Assembly: GCA_019247135.1 (NCBI GenBank)
Contig: JAFAPL010001107.1
Location: forward strand, 1 to 22,566
Length of the DNA: 22,566 bases
Origin: Chloroflexota bacterium
Lineage (GTDB): Bacteria; Chloroflexota; UBA6077; CF-72
Direction of reading: 5' to 3'
The position numbers were made by a program, and so were the translations under genes. The notes beneath the pieces are model-generated. The model did no database searches, was not told the origin of the DNA, and saw only the letters and a list, made by a program, of their open reading frames with translations. Of this stretch, positions 13,805-22,200 are shown piece after piece (the first letter of the stretch is position 1; each line of letters opens with the position of its first letter).

Positions 13805-15616
13805 CTAAATCGGTTCGCCGCCGATGTGTTCCACCTGGCCGCGCAGATCGGCGACCCTGGCAAGCTCGGCACGTAACGACTCGATGAACGACTCCGTGCG
13901 TTCCCGCTCCCCACGCACGAACCGCGCATACGGCGCGAGCGCATCACGGATCCGCTGAATGCTGCGCTCGAGCTCACGCTGAAACTCATCTTTCAACGCC
14001 GTCAGCAAACGCCCGCGAAGCTCCTCCGTCCGCGCGCGGAACTGCGCCTTGGCCTGGCTGCGCTTGCGCGGCAATACCCACAGACCGATACCGGCCAGCA
14101 CGCTCGCGGCGAACAGGCCAGTGACGTCGGCCGCCGCGCCGCCGACCAGCGCCATGGTGACAGCCCCCAGACCCACCGCGCCGGCCTCCAGCAAGGTCGC
14201 CTGTGTGACCGCGTCGCGCACGGACGCCGCAAGCTGCACCGCTTCGCGTTCGTGATTGTGGCGCTGGAGCACGCCCCGCGCGGTCTGACCCAGACTGCCG
14301 AGCAACGCCCGCCGGTCGTATTCAAAAGAACCTGCCAACCGTTGAGCCGGCCCTTCCACACCGGCCCCGCGCCGTTGATCGACCTGCTCCGTGACGCTCC
14401 GCCACAACCGCAGGTCCTGGTCCACCATCCAATCGATCAGGTCGTGAGCGACGCGGTCGATCCGTTCCGGAGCGTCACCCACGACGACACGCTCGAACTC
14501 CTGTTGGAGTACCTTCTGGCGGAACAGATCGATGACTCGCGCGAAACGGAGCGTGCTATCGAGATAGTCCAATCCGCGCACCATCATCTCGTTGATGATG
14601 TTCTCGAGCTCCTGTAGACGGAACGCGAAGTCGCGGCGCATGTCTTCGCGGTAATTCGTCAGCTGGCGATCGATGGACTCGACCAGCTGCATATCGGCAG
14701 AGAGAACCGCCAGTTTTTCTTCCGCGGCCATGACGAATGTGCGGCCAACTCGCTCGGCCACGCCGAGCGGAGAGCTCAATTTCAGCGCAAGCCTGCCGCG
14801 TTCGTCGAGTGTGGTGCGCACGAAGTCTTCGAGTGTGGAAAAGCCGCTCCGCGTGCGCGCCGACACCGGAAAGACCTGTGGCCGGAATCCGAGCAATCGC
14901 TCTACGCCACTGCGGACGAACTCCACCTGTTCGCCAACCTGATCTTCGGAGAGCAGGTCGACTTTGTTCAACACGACGACCACTTTCTTGCCCCATTCGC
15001 GAATGCGCTGCATGAAGGCGCGTTCCGTCTCGGTGAACGGGCGATCGGCCGAGGTGACGAACAGGACGAGATCCGCGCGCGGGACGAAGTGGCTGGTGAT
15101 CTCCTCGTGCTCGCGCAAGATGGCATTCGTGCCGGGGGTGTCGACGATGGCGACGTCGCGCAAGAGCTCGAGTGGAAATCCGACTTCCAGGATGTGGCCT
15201 TCTCGGCGTTCGATGGTGGTTGGTGCGTAGCGGACCCGGGTGATGACGGCGGTCGTCGGCGTCACGCCTTCGCGCAAAATGGAGTCGCCCATCAACGCAT
15301 TGATGAATGCGGACTTGCCCGCATTGAACTCGCCGACGATGACCAGCAGGAATGGCTCGTCCAGATCGAGCTCCGCTTGACGGAGCTGCTCGATGGCGTC
15401 GGCGGTCGCGCCCTGGGCGACGAGGAGCTCGCGGATGCGGCCCAGCACGAGGCGCTCGTCGCGCACGAGCGCGCGAGTGGCCTGATCCAGAACGCCTGAG
15501 GCGGTGGGCAGCGGCACGGAGGTGCAGTTGGCAAGATACGCGCCCCGGGCGGGCTTGCGCACGACCTCGCGGCCCCGGGCCTCAACTGACTGAGACAGTA
15601 TCGGCACGTCCGTCAA
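13805..15616 (-). CDS. Bacterial dynamin-like GTPase
   Basis: This large GTPase of up to 603 residues should bind and reshape membranes. The G domain has the P-loop GEFNAGKS (residues 95-102), TPTT (119-122), DTPG (159-162) and NKVD (217-220), and SADRPFTETE after the switch region is usual for bacterial dynamins. Long helical segments follow (about 300-470), then a hydrophobic hairpin (about 475-515, GLGAVTMALVGG and LFAASVLAGIGLWVLP) that would insert into membrane, then a basic helical C-terminus. Bacterial dynamins are often found as tandem pairs, but only one is here. The start is uncertain: TTG at 15616 is the longest; GTG at 15607 has TAGGGT eight bases upstream, and GTG at 15517 is also possible because homology begins near residue 42. 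Roles known in the family are membrane repair, vesicle formation and phage or antibiotic stress tolerance; which applies is unknown. Confidence 0.9.
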   Translation of the reverse strand: MTDVPILSQSVEARGREVVRKPARGAYLANCTSVPLPTASGVLDQATRALVRDERLVLGRIRELLVAQGATADAIEQLRQAELDLDEPFLLVIVGEFNAGKSAFINALMGDSILREGVTPTTAVITRVRYAPTTIERREGHILEVGFPLELLRDVAIVDTPGTNAILREHEEITSHFVPRADLVLFVTSADRPFTETERAFMQRIREWGKKVVVVLNKVDLLSEDQVGEQVEFVRSGVERLLGFRPQVFPVSARTRSGFSTLEDFVRTTLDERGRLALKLSSPLGVAERVGRTFVMAAEEKLAVLSADMQLVESIDRQLTNYREDMRRDFAFRLQELENIINEMMVRGLDYLDSTLRFARVIDLFRQKVLQQEFERVVVGDAPERIDRVAHDLIDWMVDQDLRLWRSVTEQVDQRRGAGVEGPAQRLAGSFEYDRRALLGSLGQTARGVLQRHNHEREAVQLAASVRDAVTQATLLEAGAVGLGAVTMALVGGAAADVTGLFAASVLAGIGLWVLPRKRSQAKAQFRARTEELRGRLLTALKDEFQRELERSIQRIRDALAPYARFVRGERERTESFIESLRAELARVADLRGQVEHIGGEPI

Positions 15617-15751
15617 CCCTAGCTGAGCAGGTGTGGGCAGAACGCGAGGTCCGCAGGTGCGGGTACGGCGCTGAACGCTAGCTGCGCGCGCGTGTGCTCG
15701 AGGCAGGCAGCCGCGCTGGCCGGCGCGGTGCGTTGCTGCTTACATGCGCCC

Positions 15752-17836
15752 GTGATTCGCAGCCTGGTCGCGCCCGCGGCGTTGGCCCTCGCGGTCGGGC
15801 TCTTTTACCTCCCGCAGCTCGCCACCGGCGTCGCGCAGTGGGACGGCGTCGACGTCCACTATGCCTCCCAGCGCTACTTCTCCGATGTGCTGCACACGGG
15901 TCGGCTGCCCTTCTGGACGCCGTACATCTTCTCAGGCTTTCCCTTCCTGGCGGACGTCCAGGTTGGCGCCTGGTATCCGCTGAACTGGCCGTTCTTCCTG
16001 GCCGGCATCGCGCTGGACAGTCTCAGCCGTGAGCTGTTCCTGCACGCGCTCATCGCTTGTTTCGGAGGTTATGCGCTCGGCCTGCGCTGGCTTTGCGGCA
16101 ACCGCCGTGGCGCGCTGGCGGTCGGCATGTTCTACGGTCTGTCGGGGTATTTCGCGGCGCACACGCAGCACCTCGCCATGTTCCAGGTTGCAGCGTGGCT
16201 GCCATGGCTTCTCATCGCCCTCGACGCGATCGCGCGACGTGTCACTGCGCGCCGGCTCGCATTGGTCGCACTGCTGGGTGCTGCGGTTGCGTTACCGGGT
16301 CACTTCCAGACGGGCCTGTACGCGCTGAGCGGCGTGGGCATTTGGGCCATGCTCGAGGCGATAGCACAGCGCTCGCTCCGGCGCGCCATCCGCTACGCGG
16401 CGGGCGTGGTTGCCGCGGGTGCGTGGGGCGGCGCCATCGCCGCGGTGATGATTCTGCCCGGCCTGGAGCTGGTGAGCGACTCAGTGCGCACGCGCGTGAA
16501 CGCGTTCGCCAGCGATATTGGCTATTTCCACGTGGATTCGCTGCGCACGCTGTTCCAACCGGACTATTACGGGCTCCTGTCCGGTGCGTATTGGGGTCCG
16601 GGCGACAGTACGCAGCATTATTTCTACGCCGGTGTGCTGCTGGTGCCACTCGCGGTGTTGGGAATGCTCAACACCCGCGTGCTCAGAACCGCGCTATTTC
16701 TCAGCATGCCGTTCCTCTGGTATGCGCTCGGTCCGGGCGGAGGTGTCTTCCGCATTGTGGCTCGCCTGCCAGGTTTTCGGAGCGTCGAGTTGCCGATGCA
16801 TGGGTGGTTTCTGCCGGCGCTTGGTCTGGCGTTGCTCGGCGGCGCGGGGGTGGTGGAGCTAGAGCGCCGGGTGCGTCGGCGGTGGGTGAGCGTGGTGTTG
16901 TTGTGTGTCACGTTCGTCGACGTGGTTGCGTACAACGCGCTGTTGAATCCGCTCGTGCTGCCGCAAGTCCATCAATCAGTTGATTGGGAGTACCTGGCGC
17001 CGCTGCGGGCGCTCCAGGCCCAGTTGCCCGCCGACATGACCGGGCGACTGTATGGAGCGCCGACGACCGCCGTTGGCTACCGCAACCATGGACTCCAGAT
17101 GCGCGTCCCTACGAGCTACGGCTACAACCCGCTCGAGCTCAGCGCGTACGCCGATTACGAGGACGCCGCGACCACCAATCCGCGTCTGGCGGACGGTCTG
17201 GCCGCCACCTACGAGGTCCAGGTTGCTCAGGATGGAACCATTCAGGTCCAGCCGCGGGCGTCGGCTCTGCCCCTGGCGTTCTTTTCGCGCGCGCTACGCA
17301 GCATCCCGGACGCGGCAGCCGCAAATGCCGACTTGGCCGAGCTTGATCCAGCACAGACAACGCTCATCGTCGGCCCCGCGCCTCCGGTTCAATTTGATCC
17401 ATCGGCAACCGCGCAGGTGGTCGACCAGAACGAGGATTCTCTCACCATCCGTTACCGCGCAACCTCGTCGAACATGTTGCGCATTGCTTTGCCCGCGTTT
17501 CCCGGCTGGCACGCGATCCTCGACAGTCGAGAGCTGCCGGTGCAGATCGTCGACTACGCGTTCATGGGCGTCGTCGTACCGCCAGGGGCTGGCGACATTC
17601 GTCTCGCGTATAGGCCTCGCTACTTCGTGGCTGGCGCCCTCATCAGCGTGGTAGCGCTTGTCGCTGCGATCGCGTGTGTCGTTGTGCGGCGACCAGGGCA
17701 AGCGGCACCCAGGCCATCACACGACCGGGTGGCATCGACCACAAGTAATGGTCCAGCATGGCCAGCACGGCGACCGCCGAACATACCGCCAGAAGTGGCG
17801 CGCCCGTCGCCCCGCGGCGAGAGGCAACGCCGATGA
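15752..17836 (+). CDS. YfhO-like polytopic membrane protein (GT-C-type, envelope glycosylation)
   Basis: This 694-residue integral membrane protein resembles the YfhO/GT-C group, which uses lipid-linked sugars to decorate envelope polymers. The N-terminal part has a first helix (LVAPAALALAVGLFYLP) and the extracytoplasmic loop with DGVDVHYASQRYFSDVLHTGRLPFWTPYIFSGFPFLADVQ in shortened form, a family hallmark in which acidic residues come after helix one. About a dozen helices follow, then a soluble beta-rich domain (residues about 430-620) with PGWHAILDSRELPVQIVDYAFMGVVVPPG, and a last helix near 630-655. The final 45 or so residues are Pro, Arg-rich and run antisense to the ligase-like gene. 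I chose GTG at 15752 because it starts just before helix one; GTG at 15692 adds a poorly supported 20 residues. The sugar and acceptor are unknown. Confidence 0.85.
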   Translation: MIRSLVAPAALALAVGLFYLPQLATGVAQWDGVDVHYASQRYFSDVLHTGRLPFWTPYIFSGFPFLADVQVGAWYPLNWPFFLAGIALDSLSRELFLHALIACFGGYALGLRWLCGNRRGALAVGMFYGLSGYFAAHTQHLAMFQVAAWLPWLLIALDAIARRVTARRLALVALLGAAVALPGHFQTGLYALSGVGIWAMLEAIAQRSLRRAIRYAAGVVAAGAWGGAIAAVMILPGLELVSDSVRTRVNAFASDIGYFHVDSLRTLFQPDYYGLLSGAYWGPGDSTQHYFYAGVLLVPLAVLGMLNTRVLRTALFLSMPFLWYALGPGGGVFRIVARLPGFRSVELPMHGWFLPALGLALLGGAGVVELERRVRRRWVSVVLLCVTFVDVVAYNALLNPLVLPQVHQSVDWEYLAPLRALQAQLPADMTGRLYGAPTTAVGYRNHGLQMRVPTSYGYNPLELSAYADYEDAATTNPRLADGLAATYEVQVAQDGTIQVQPRASALPLAFFSRALRSIPDAAAANADLAELDPAQTTLIVGPAPPVQFDPSATAQVVDQNEDSLTIRYRATSSNMLRIALPAFPGWHAILDSRELPVQIVDYAFMGVVVPPGAGDIRLAYRPRYFVAGALISVVALVAAIACVVVRRPGQAAPRPSHDRVASTTSNGPAWPARRPPNIPPEVARPSPRGERQRR

Positions 17837-18953
17837 CGGCCGCCGCGAGCGTGAACGCCGCAACCAGTCCAGGCAGGCCCAGCTCGGTCGCGATCAACAA
17901 CGCCACGTTGGGCGTGGGCTCGCCCCAGCCGACCTGAAAGCCATCGCGTACCACGGCGAGTCCAACGTTGCCGGCACCCACACCGAACGGCAGGTGTGCC
18001 CGGGCCTCGGCGAGTCCGTCGAGATCGAGCTGCAGGCGATTGCCGATCGAACCGCGCTCGAGCGCGTTGCCCGACCACGGCGAGATACGTCCGGCGATGG
18101 TTGGTCCGACAGGCGAGGCCAGCAGGGCGCCCAGCGCAATCAGACTGCCGACCACGACCGCTCCTTTTCGGATGCGCGGTGCGTTCGCCGCCACGAGCCA
18201 CATCGACACACCAAGCGCCGCACCCAGCCAACTCGTACGTGAGAACGTCACCACAAGCCCCGCCACCAGCACCAGCGCGACTGGCCAGCACCGCCGGGGC
18301 AGCAACGGGAGGGCCACCAGGGCGAGCGCGAGATATCCGCCCAGCACGTTCGGATGCGGAAACGTACCGAAACCGCGGAAGAGGCGCTGGCCATCGGCAT
18401 CGAGCACGACGGGTGTTCCGCCGACGGACACGTCTGGCCCGGGTAGCCATGGCAGCCCGAGCCACGCCGGCACGAGCGGCTGCTGGGTGACGAACTGTGC
18501 AACGGCTAGCACAGACTCCAGTGCCGCAGCAGTGACCAGCGCGCTCGTGATCCAGGTCGACGAGGCGCCGCGGACGCGGATCGCGAGCCCCGCGGCGGTG
18601 AGCAGGACCAGGTGGAGCGCGACGCTTGCGGCGAGAAGTCGATCGATCGCGACTGCAACGCTCAGCAACGCCGCGGCGGGGAGGAGCATTGCGCGGCCCA
18701 GGCGATTGCTGCCCCGAAGCGCGCCGGCCGCGACGATCAGCAGGCACACGTCCGATGGATACACGCCGACTGTTGAGAACACGGCCGTGACGTTCTCGAT
18801 GTGCGGGTCGACCAGCGTCAGGTGCCACCACACGGGAATCAATACGACGGCGGCGGCCGCACCCAGCGTAGTCACCGCGGGGGCGCGCCGCTCGATGGAC
18901 GCTCGCGCAATTGGCGCTGCGACGTGGCTGCGTTCGGCGACTTGCACACCCAT
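17643..18953 (-). CDS. O-antigen ligase/polymerase-like membrane protein (WaaL/Wzy type)
   Basis: This 436-residue protein has about eleven hydrophobic segments and the motif FRGFGTFPHPNVLGGYLAL (about residues 195-215), typical of O-antigen ligases and polymerases. A large outside loop follows with ISPWSGNALERGSIGNRLQL and HLPFGVGAGN, which agrees with the family's periplasmic active loop (Arg and His residues). It would join or polymerise lipid-linked glycans outside the inner membrane. The ATG at 18953 is used; TAGACT lies 11 bases upstream on the minus strand. The 3' end overlaps the YfhO-like gene by 194 bases, and the overlap encodes a conserved hydrophobic helix here, so this frame is the constrained one. 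It is divergent from the GT39 gene (53 bases apart). Polymerase against ligase cannot be decided. Confidence 0.87.
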   Translation of the reverse strand: MGVQVAERSHVAAPIARASIERRAPAVTTLGAAAAVVLIPVWWHLTLVDPHIENVTAVFSTVGVYPSDVCLLIVAAGALRGSNRLGRAMLLPAAALLSVAVAIDRLLAASVALHLVLLTAAGLAIRVRGASSTWITSALVTAAALESVLAVAQFVTQQPLVPAWLGLPWLPGPDVSVGGTPVVLDADGQRLFRGFGTFPHPNVLGGYLALALVALPLLPRRCWPVALVLVAGLVVTFSRTSWLGAALGVSMWLVAANAPRIRKGAVVVGSLIALGALLASPVGPTIAGRISPWSGNALERGSIGNRLQLDLDGLAEARAHLPFGVGAGNVGLAVVRDGFQVGWGEPTPNVALLIATELGLPGLVAAFTLAAAVIGVASRRGATGAPLLAVCSAVAVLAMLDHYLWSMPPGRVMAWVPLALVAAQRHTRSQRQALPR

Positions 18954-18970
18954 GCGGTCCGGCCAGTCTA

Positions 18971-18999
18971 TCGACCGTTTCGTCGCGGGCCGATTTAAT
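18971..18999 (+). promoter_or_regulatory. Possible promoter of the GT39-like gene
   Basis: TCGACC (18971-18976, four of six to TTGACA), a 17-base spacer and TTTAAT (18994-18999, five of six to TATAAT). The -10 box ends seven bases before the ATG at 19007, so the mRNA would be leaderless. It lies in the 53-bp gap of a divergent pair. Confidence 0.42.
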
Positions 19000-19006
19000 C
19001 ATCACG

Positions 19007-20620
19007 ATGCCGGTGGCCCACGATAGGCCCGACACGCGATCTGTGCGACGCACTCAGCCTCAGATAAGCCAGCCCATTCGCCATCATCGCGCGGCAATGC
19101 TCGCGATGGTCTTTAGCGTCGCGCTCGCGCTGCGTTTGTGGGGCATCTATTTCGGATTGCCGTTTCTCTATCACCCCGACGAGCCGGCGTATGTGCTGCA
19201 AGCGCTCGCGGTCGGGCGCGGTCTGCCGGACGGTCTCACGTTCGCCAACCCACCGCTGTACAAATACGTCCTGCTGGCGATCTACGCCATCACTTTCGGC
19301 CTCGGCCGAACGATGGGCGTCTATGCCTCACAACAGCAATTTATCGAGCAGTTCCGCGCGGATCCGACGCTTCTGTATGTGGTGGCGCGGATCGTCAGCG
19401 CGTTATTCGGCGCACTGACGGTCCTCGGCGCGTACTCCGTCGCCACAATCGCCCGATCCCCGCGCGCTGGACTGATTGCCGCGGGCCTCACGGCCGTCAC
19501 CTATCTGCTGGTCCGCGAATCACATTTCGCAGTCAATGACGCCCTGGTTACGCTGTGCGTCGTCGTCGGACTGGCTTGTTGCGTGAGAGTCGCGCGCTAT
19601 GGAAGGAGGCGCGACTCCATCCTGGCGGGAATCGTACTGGGGCTCGCTTTCTCCGCGAAATATCAGGGCGTCATCCTCCTGCTGCCAGTGGTGATTGCCC
19701 ACCGCAAACGGACCGATTTACTGATCGCACTTGCGGCGGCGCTCGCGACTGTGTTGCTGACGTTTCCGTCACTCTTGACGGAGCCACTGCGTGTTGTAGA
19801 AGATATCTATATTCACCTGTACGTACCCGCGCACACCGGGTACGACGGACTGGATCCAGGTGGCGGATACACCTTTTATGTGCGGACCCTCGCGCTGGGT
19901 CTCGGGCTGCCGATGCTGGTGCTCGCGTGCTTTGCTGTTGCGGTCGGGTTGCTCCGACGTGACCGCGTGGTGCTGATCGTAGGCTCCGTTCCGCTTGCGC
20001 TATTTGCGCTGCTCGGCTCGTCGGAGATGTATTTCGCGCGCTTCATCTTGCCTGCTGTTCCATCGATCGTCATTCTCGCTGCGCTGCTCGTGGACGAATT
20101 GATCGACAGCGTCGGACGTGTCATCGGTGGGGCACTGGTTGCAGTTGTGCTTCTGGGAACCGCGCCGAACACACTGCGGTTCGACGCGCTTTTGACCCAG
20201 GCAGACACGCGCACCGAGGCACGTGAGTGGATTCAAACCCGGCTCGCGCCGGGCTCACGCGTCGCGGTTGACGCCACGCCACTCGGCCCAGCGTTGGACA
20301 ACACCGGCGCGGACGCTCTGGTCGTCAATGATTTTGCGCTGTTCGACCACTCACTGAACGACTACCGCCAACTGGGAGTCAAGTACCTGGTGGTCAGCTC
20401 ATTTGTCTCCGATGTGCCAGTAATGGATCCCGTTCGCGACGCACATCGACGTGAGTTCTCTGCCGAAATAGTGGAGCGGGGAACCGTGCTGGCGCAGTTC
20501 CGACCATTCTCAGCCGACGTGCCGCCGTTTACGTACGACCAGATCTACGGCCCGTTCGACTCACTTTCGTCATTCGTGCGCCCTGGCCCGACGATCACGA
20601 TCTACGAGCTCAGCCGATAA
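19007..20620 (+). CDS. GT39-family (PMT_2-like) membrane glycosyltransferase
   Basis: This 537-residue protein is a GT-C glycosyltransferase that would transfer a sugar from a polyprenyl-phosphate donor to an acceptor outside the cell membrane. After the first helix (MVFSVALALRLWGIYFGLP) comes FLYHPDEPAYV, where the Asp-Glu pair matches the catalytic acidic residue in the first loop. LVRESHFAVNDALVTLCVVVG is the second family segment (helix-loop with HxxxND). About ten helices follow, then a soluble C-terminal part of about 150 residues (TEAREWIQTRLAPGSRVAVD onward). The frame is open further upstream, but ATG at 19007 is the first Met and has a promoter-like sequence just before it. It converges with the next gene, with a 19-base overlap of the 3' ends. 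The transferred sugar is unknown. Confidence 0.9.
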   Translation: MPVAHDRPDTRSVRRTQPQISQPIRHHRAAMLAMVFSVALALRLWGIYFGLPFLYHPDEPAYVLQALAVGRGLPDGLTFANPPLYKYVLLAIYAITFGLGRTMGVYASQQQFIEQFRADPTLLYVVARIVSALFGALTVLGAYSVATIARSPRAGLIAAGLTAVTYLLVRESHFAVNDALVTLCVVVGLACCVRVARYGRRRDSILAGIVLGLAFSAKYQGVILLLPVVIAHRKRTDLLIALAAALATVLLTFPSLLTEPLRVVEDIYIHLYVPAHTGYDGLDPGGGYTFYVRTLALGLGLPMLVLACFAVAVGLLRRDRVVLIVGSVPLALFALLGSSEMYFARFILPAVPSIVILAALLVDELIDSVGRVIGGALVAVVLLGTAPNTLRFDALLTQADTRTEAREWIQTRLAPGSRVAVDATPLGPALDNTGADALVVNDFALFDHSLNDYRQLGVKYLVVSSFVSDVPVMDPVRDAHRREFSAEIVERGTVLAQFRPFSADVPPFTYDQIYGPFDSLSSFVRPGPTITIYELSR

Positions 20621-22185
20621 ATCTCCATTCGTCCGTAGGTCGGGTCATCGACCGTGCCGACCAGCTCCGCGTCATGTCGGCGCATCCAGCTGGACAAACG
20701 TTCGCGATCGGTCTGGCTTGCGTCGCCGTCTGGTCCGAAGTACGTGCGCAAACGACTGTCGAACAGCAAGATGTCGGCCGGCAGTTTCTCCAGGGCCTGG
20801 TCGAGCGGCATGCCTTCGTCGGCTAGCAGCAGCGGCACCAGAAACGAGCGATACGGCTGGTGCTCGAAGCCGAACCAGTAGGTATGCAGGCCCAGAATGC
20901 GCGCATCTTGCGGGACGAATTGCCTCATGCTCTGCGCAAAAACGGTGTACGGCGGAGTCTCGGCGGCGGCGCGCTCGAAGGCCGCCAGTTGAATGCCGCC
21001 CTCGAGGCAGACCGCGATCACCACGACAGACACCACTGACCGAGCAATCCCCCGGCGCGTTTTCCAGCACAGCACGACCAGCCAGCCGAGTGCGATGGAT
21101 TGGATCGGCAGCTCCAGCAACGCGTAGTTCACCAGTTTCAGATGGATGAACACCGCGAACAGCAGCGGCAGCAGGATTCCAGGCACGACGATCGCCCGAG
21201 CCGATCTGTCGGCGCGACGGATCGCCCGACACGCCAGCATGGCGAGTGCGACCGGGACTCCGATAAAGGCGACCCACACGCCAATCCGCAGTGCAACGGC
21301 TGGCCCGAGCGGACCAAGTCCGGGTCCGTAGCGGTGGTATTCCTGCACCAGATTGTCGAGATACCAGGCGGGATTCAGAAGCTCGAACCGATTGGCGTAA
21401 CCCGCCGTCTGGCCACGCCAATCGGCAACATCGGCTGCTACGTACGCCGCGTACGGCAGCCACGGCAGGATCGCGCCGATCAACAGCCACGCTACACGAC
21501 GCGCGCCGCAGCGAACGCAGCCAGCGTCCCACAGGGTCAGAATGGCGAGCGCGACGAGCCAGAAGAGTCCGTACAGGTGCGCGAGACCGCTCAGGCCAGC
21601 CAGGACGCCGCTTGCGATCAACAAAGGCGGATGACTGTCGCGGCGTGCGCGCAAGTACATGAGAAGGCTCGTCACTCCGACCAGCGCCGCCAGCGGGTCG
21701 TAGCGCGCGATCCGTGAAAAGTCGATCAGCGGAATGCCTGTCCATTGGATGTACGTCAGCCCGGTCCAGCGCAGAAACGTCAGAACAACGCACGCCAGCG
21801 CTCCCACCCACGCGCCGAAAAGCGACTGCCCGACGAGAAACGTCACGAGCAAGATCAATGCACCTTCGACGACTGTCTCCAGTCGCGCCTGGACCAGACC
21901 CACCCCCAGTACCCGAAAGTCGACCGACAACAGCAGTGGGTGCAAGGGCATGAATCCGTAGTAGCGGTCCTGCATGTCGTGGAAGCCCGCGAACAGGTCG
22001 GAGCCGAACACGCCGCTGGTCATCAGCCTGTATGCGGTGGAAGCCTGCCACGGTTCGTCCTCGTACACGGGCGGCGCCGAGTCCAGGTGCCGCAACGAGA
22101 TGAACAGAAACGTGCCGATGCACAGTGCCGCGACGAGCCGCGGCACCGCATCCGTGCGCAGCACCAGGTCGAACCGGCCACGCAT
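20602..22185 (-). CDS. GT39-like membrane glycosyltransferase, second copy type
   Basis: This 527-residue polytopic protein has the same GT-C plan as its neighbour but is distant in sequence. Helix one (LVAALCIGTFLFISL) leads to PPVYEDEPWQAS, with an Asp/Glu cluster at the catalytic position of the first outside loop. IDFSRIARYDPLAALVGVTSLL resembles the second family segment. About eleven helices are visible, then a soluble tail of about 110 residues with ARILGLHTYWFGFEHQPYRS and an ending MEIYRLSS similar in style to the neighbour's TIYELSR. The ATG at 22185 lies 15 bases after the stop of the dehydrogenase gene, so both are probably on one transcript. Function in envelope polysaccharide or protein glycosylation is inferred from family and neighbours; no acceptor can be named. 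Confidence 0.88.
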   Translation of the reverse strand: MRGRFDLVLRTDAVPRLVAALCIGTFLFISLRHLDSAPPVYEDEPWQASTAYRLMTSGVFGSDLFAGFHDMQDRYYGFMPLHPLLLSVDFRVLGVGLVQARLETVVEGALILLVTFLVGQSLFGAWVGALACVVLTFLRWTGLTYIQWTGIPLIDFSRIARYDPLAALVGVTSLLMYLRARRDSHPPLLIASGVLAGLSGLAHLYGLFWLVALAILTLWDAGCVRCGARRVAWLLIGAILPWLPYAAYVAADVADWRGQTAGYANRFELLNPAWYLDNLVQEYHRYGPGLGPLGPAVALRIGVWVAFIGVPVALAMLACRAIRRADRSARAIVVPGILLPLLFAVFIHLKLVNYALLELPIQSIALGWLVVLCWKTRRGIARSVVSVVVIAVCLEGGIQLAAFERAAAETPPYTVFAQSMRQFVPQDARILGLHTYWFGFEHQPYRSFLVPLLLADEGMPLDQALEKLPADILLFDSRLRTYFGPDGDASQTDRERLSSWMRRHDAELVGTVDDPTYGRMEIYRLSS

Positions 22186-22200
22186 CAGCAGAGCGAGGCG

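Noticed and set aside
17620..19053. 477-codon minus-strand and 352-codon plus-strand open frames over the ligase-like gene
   Set aside because: Both are low-complexity Arg/Ala/Thr frames typical of high-GC antisense or shifted reading; the ligase-like frame has real motifs.
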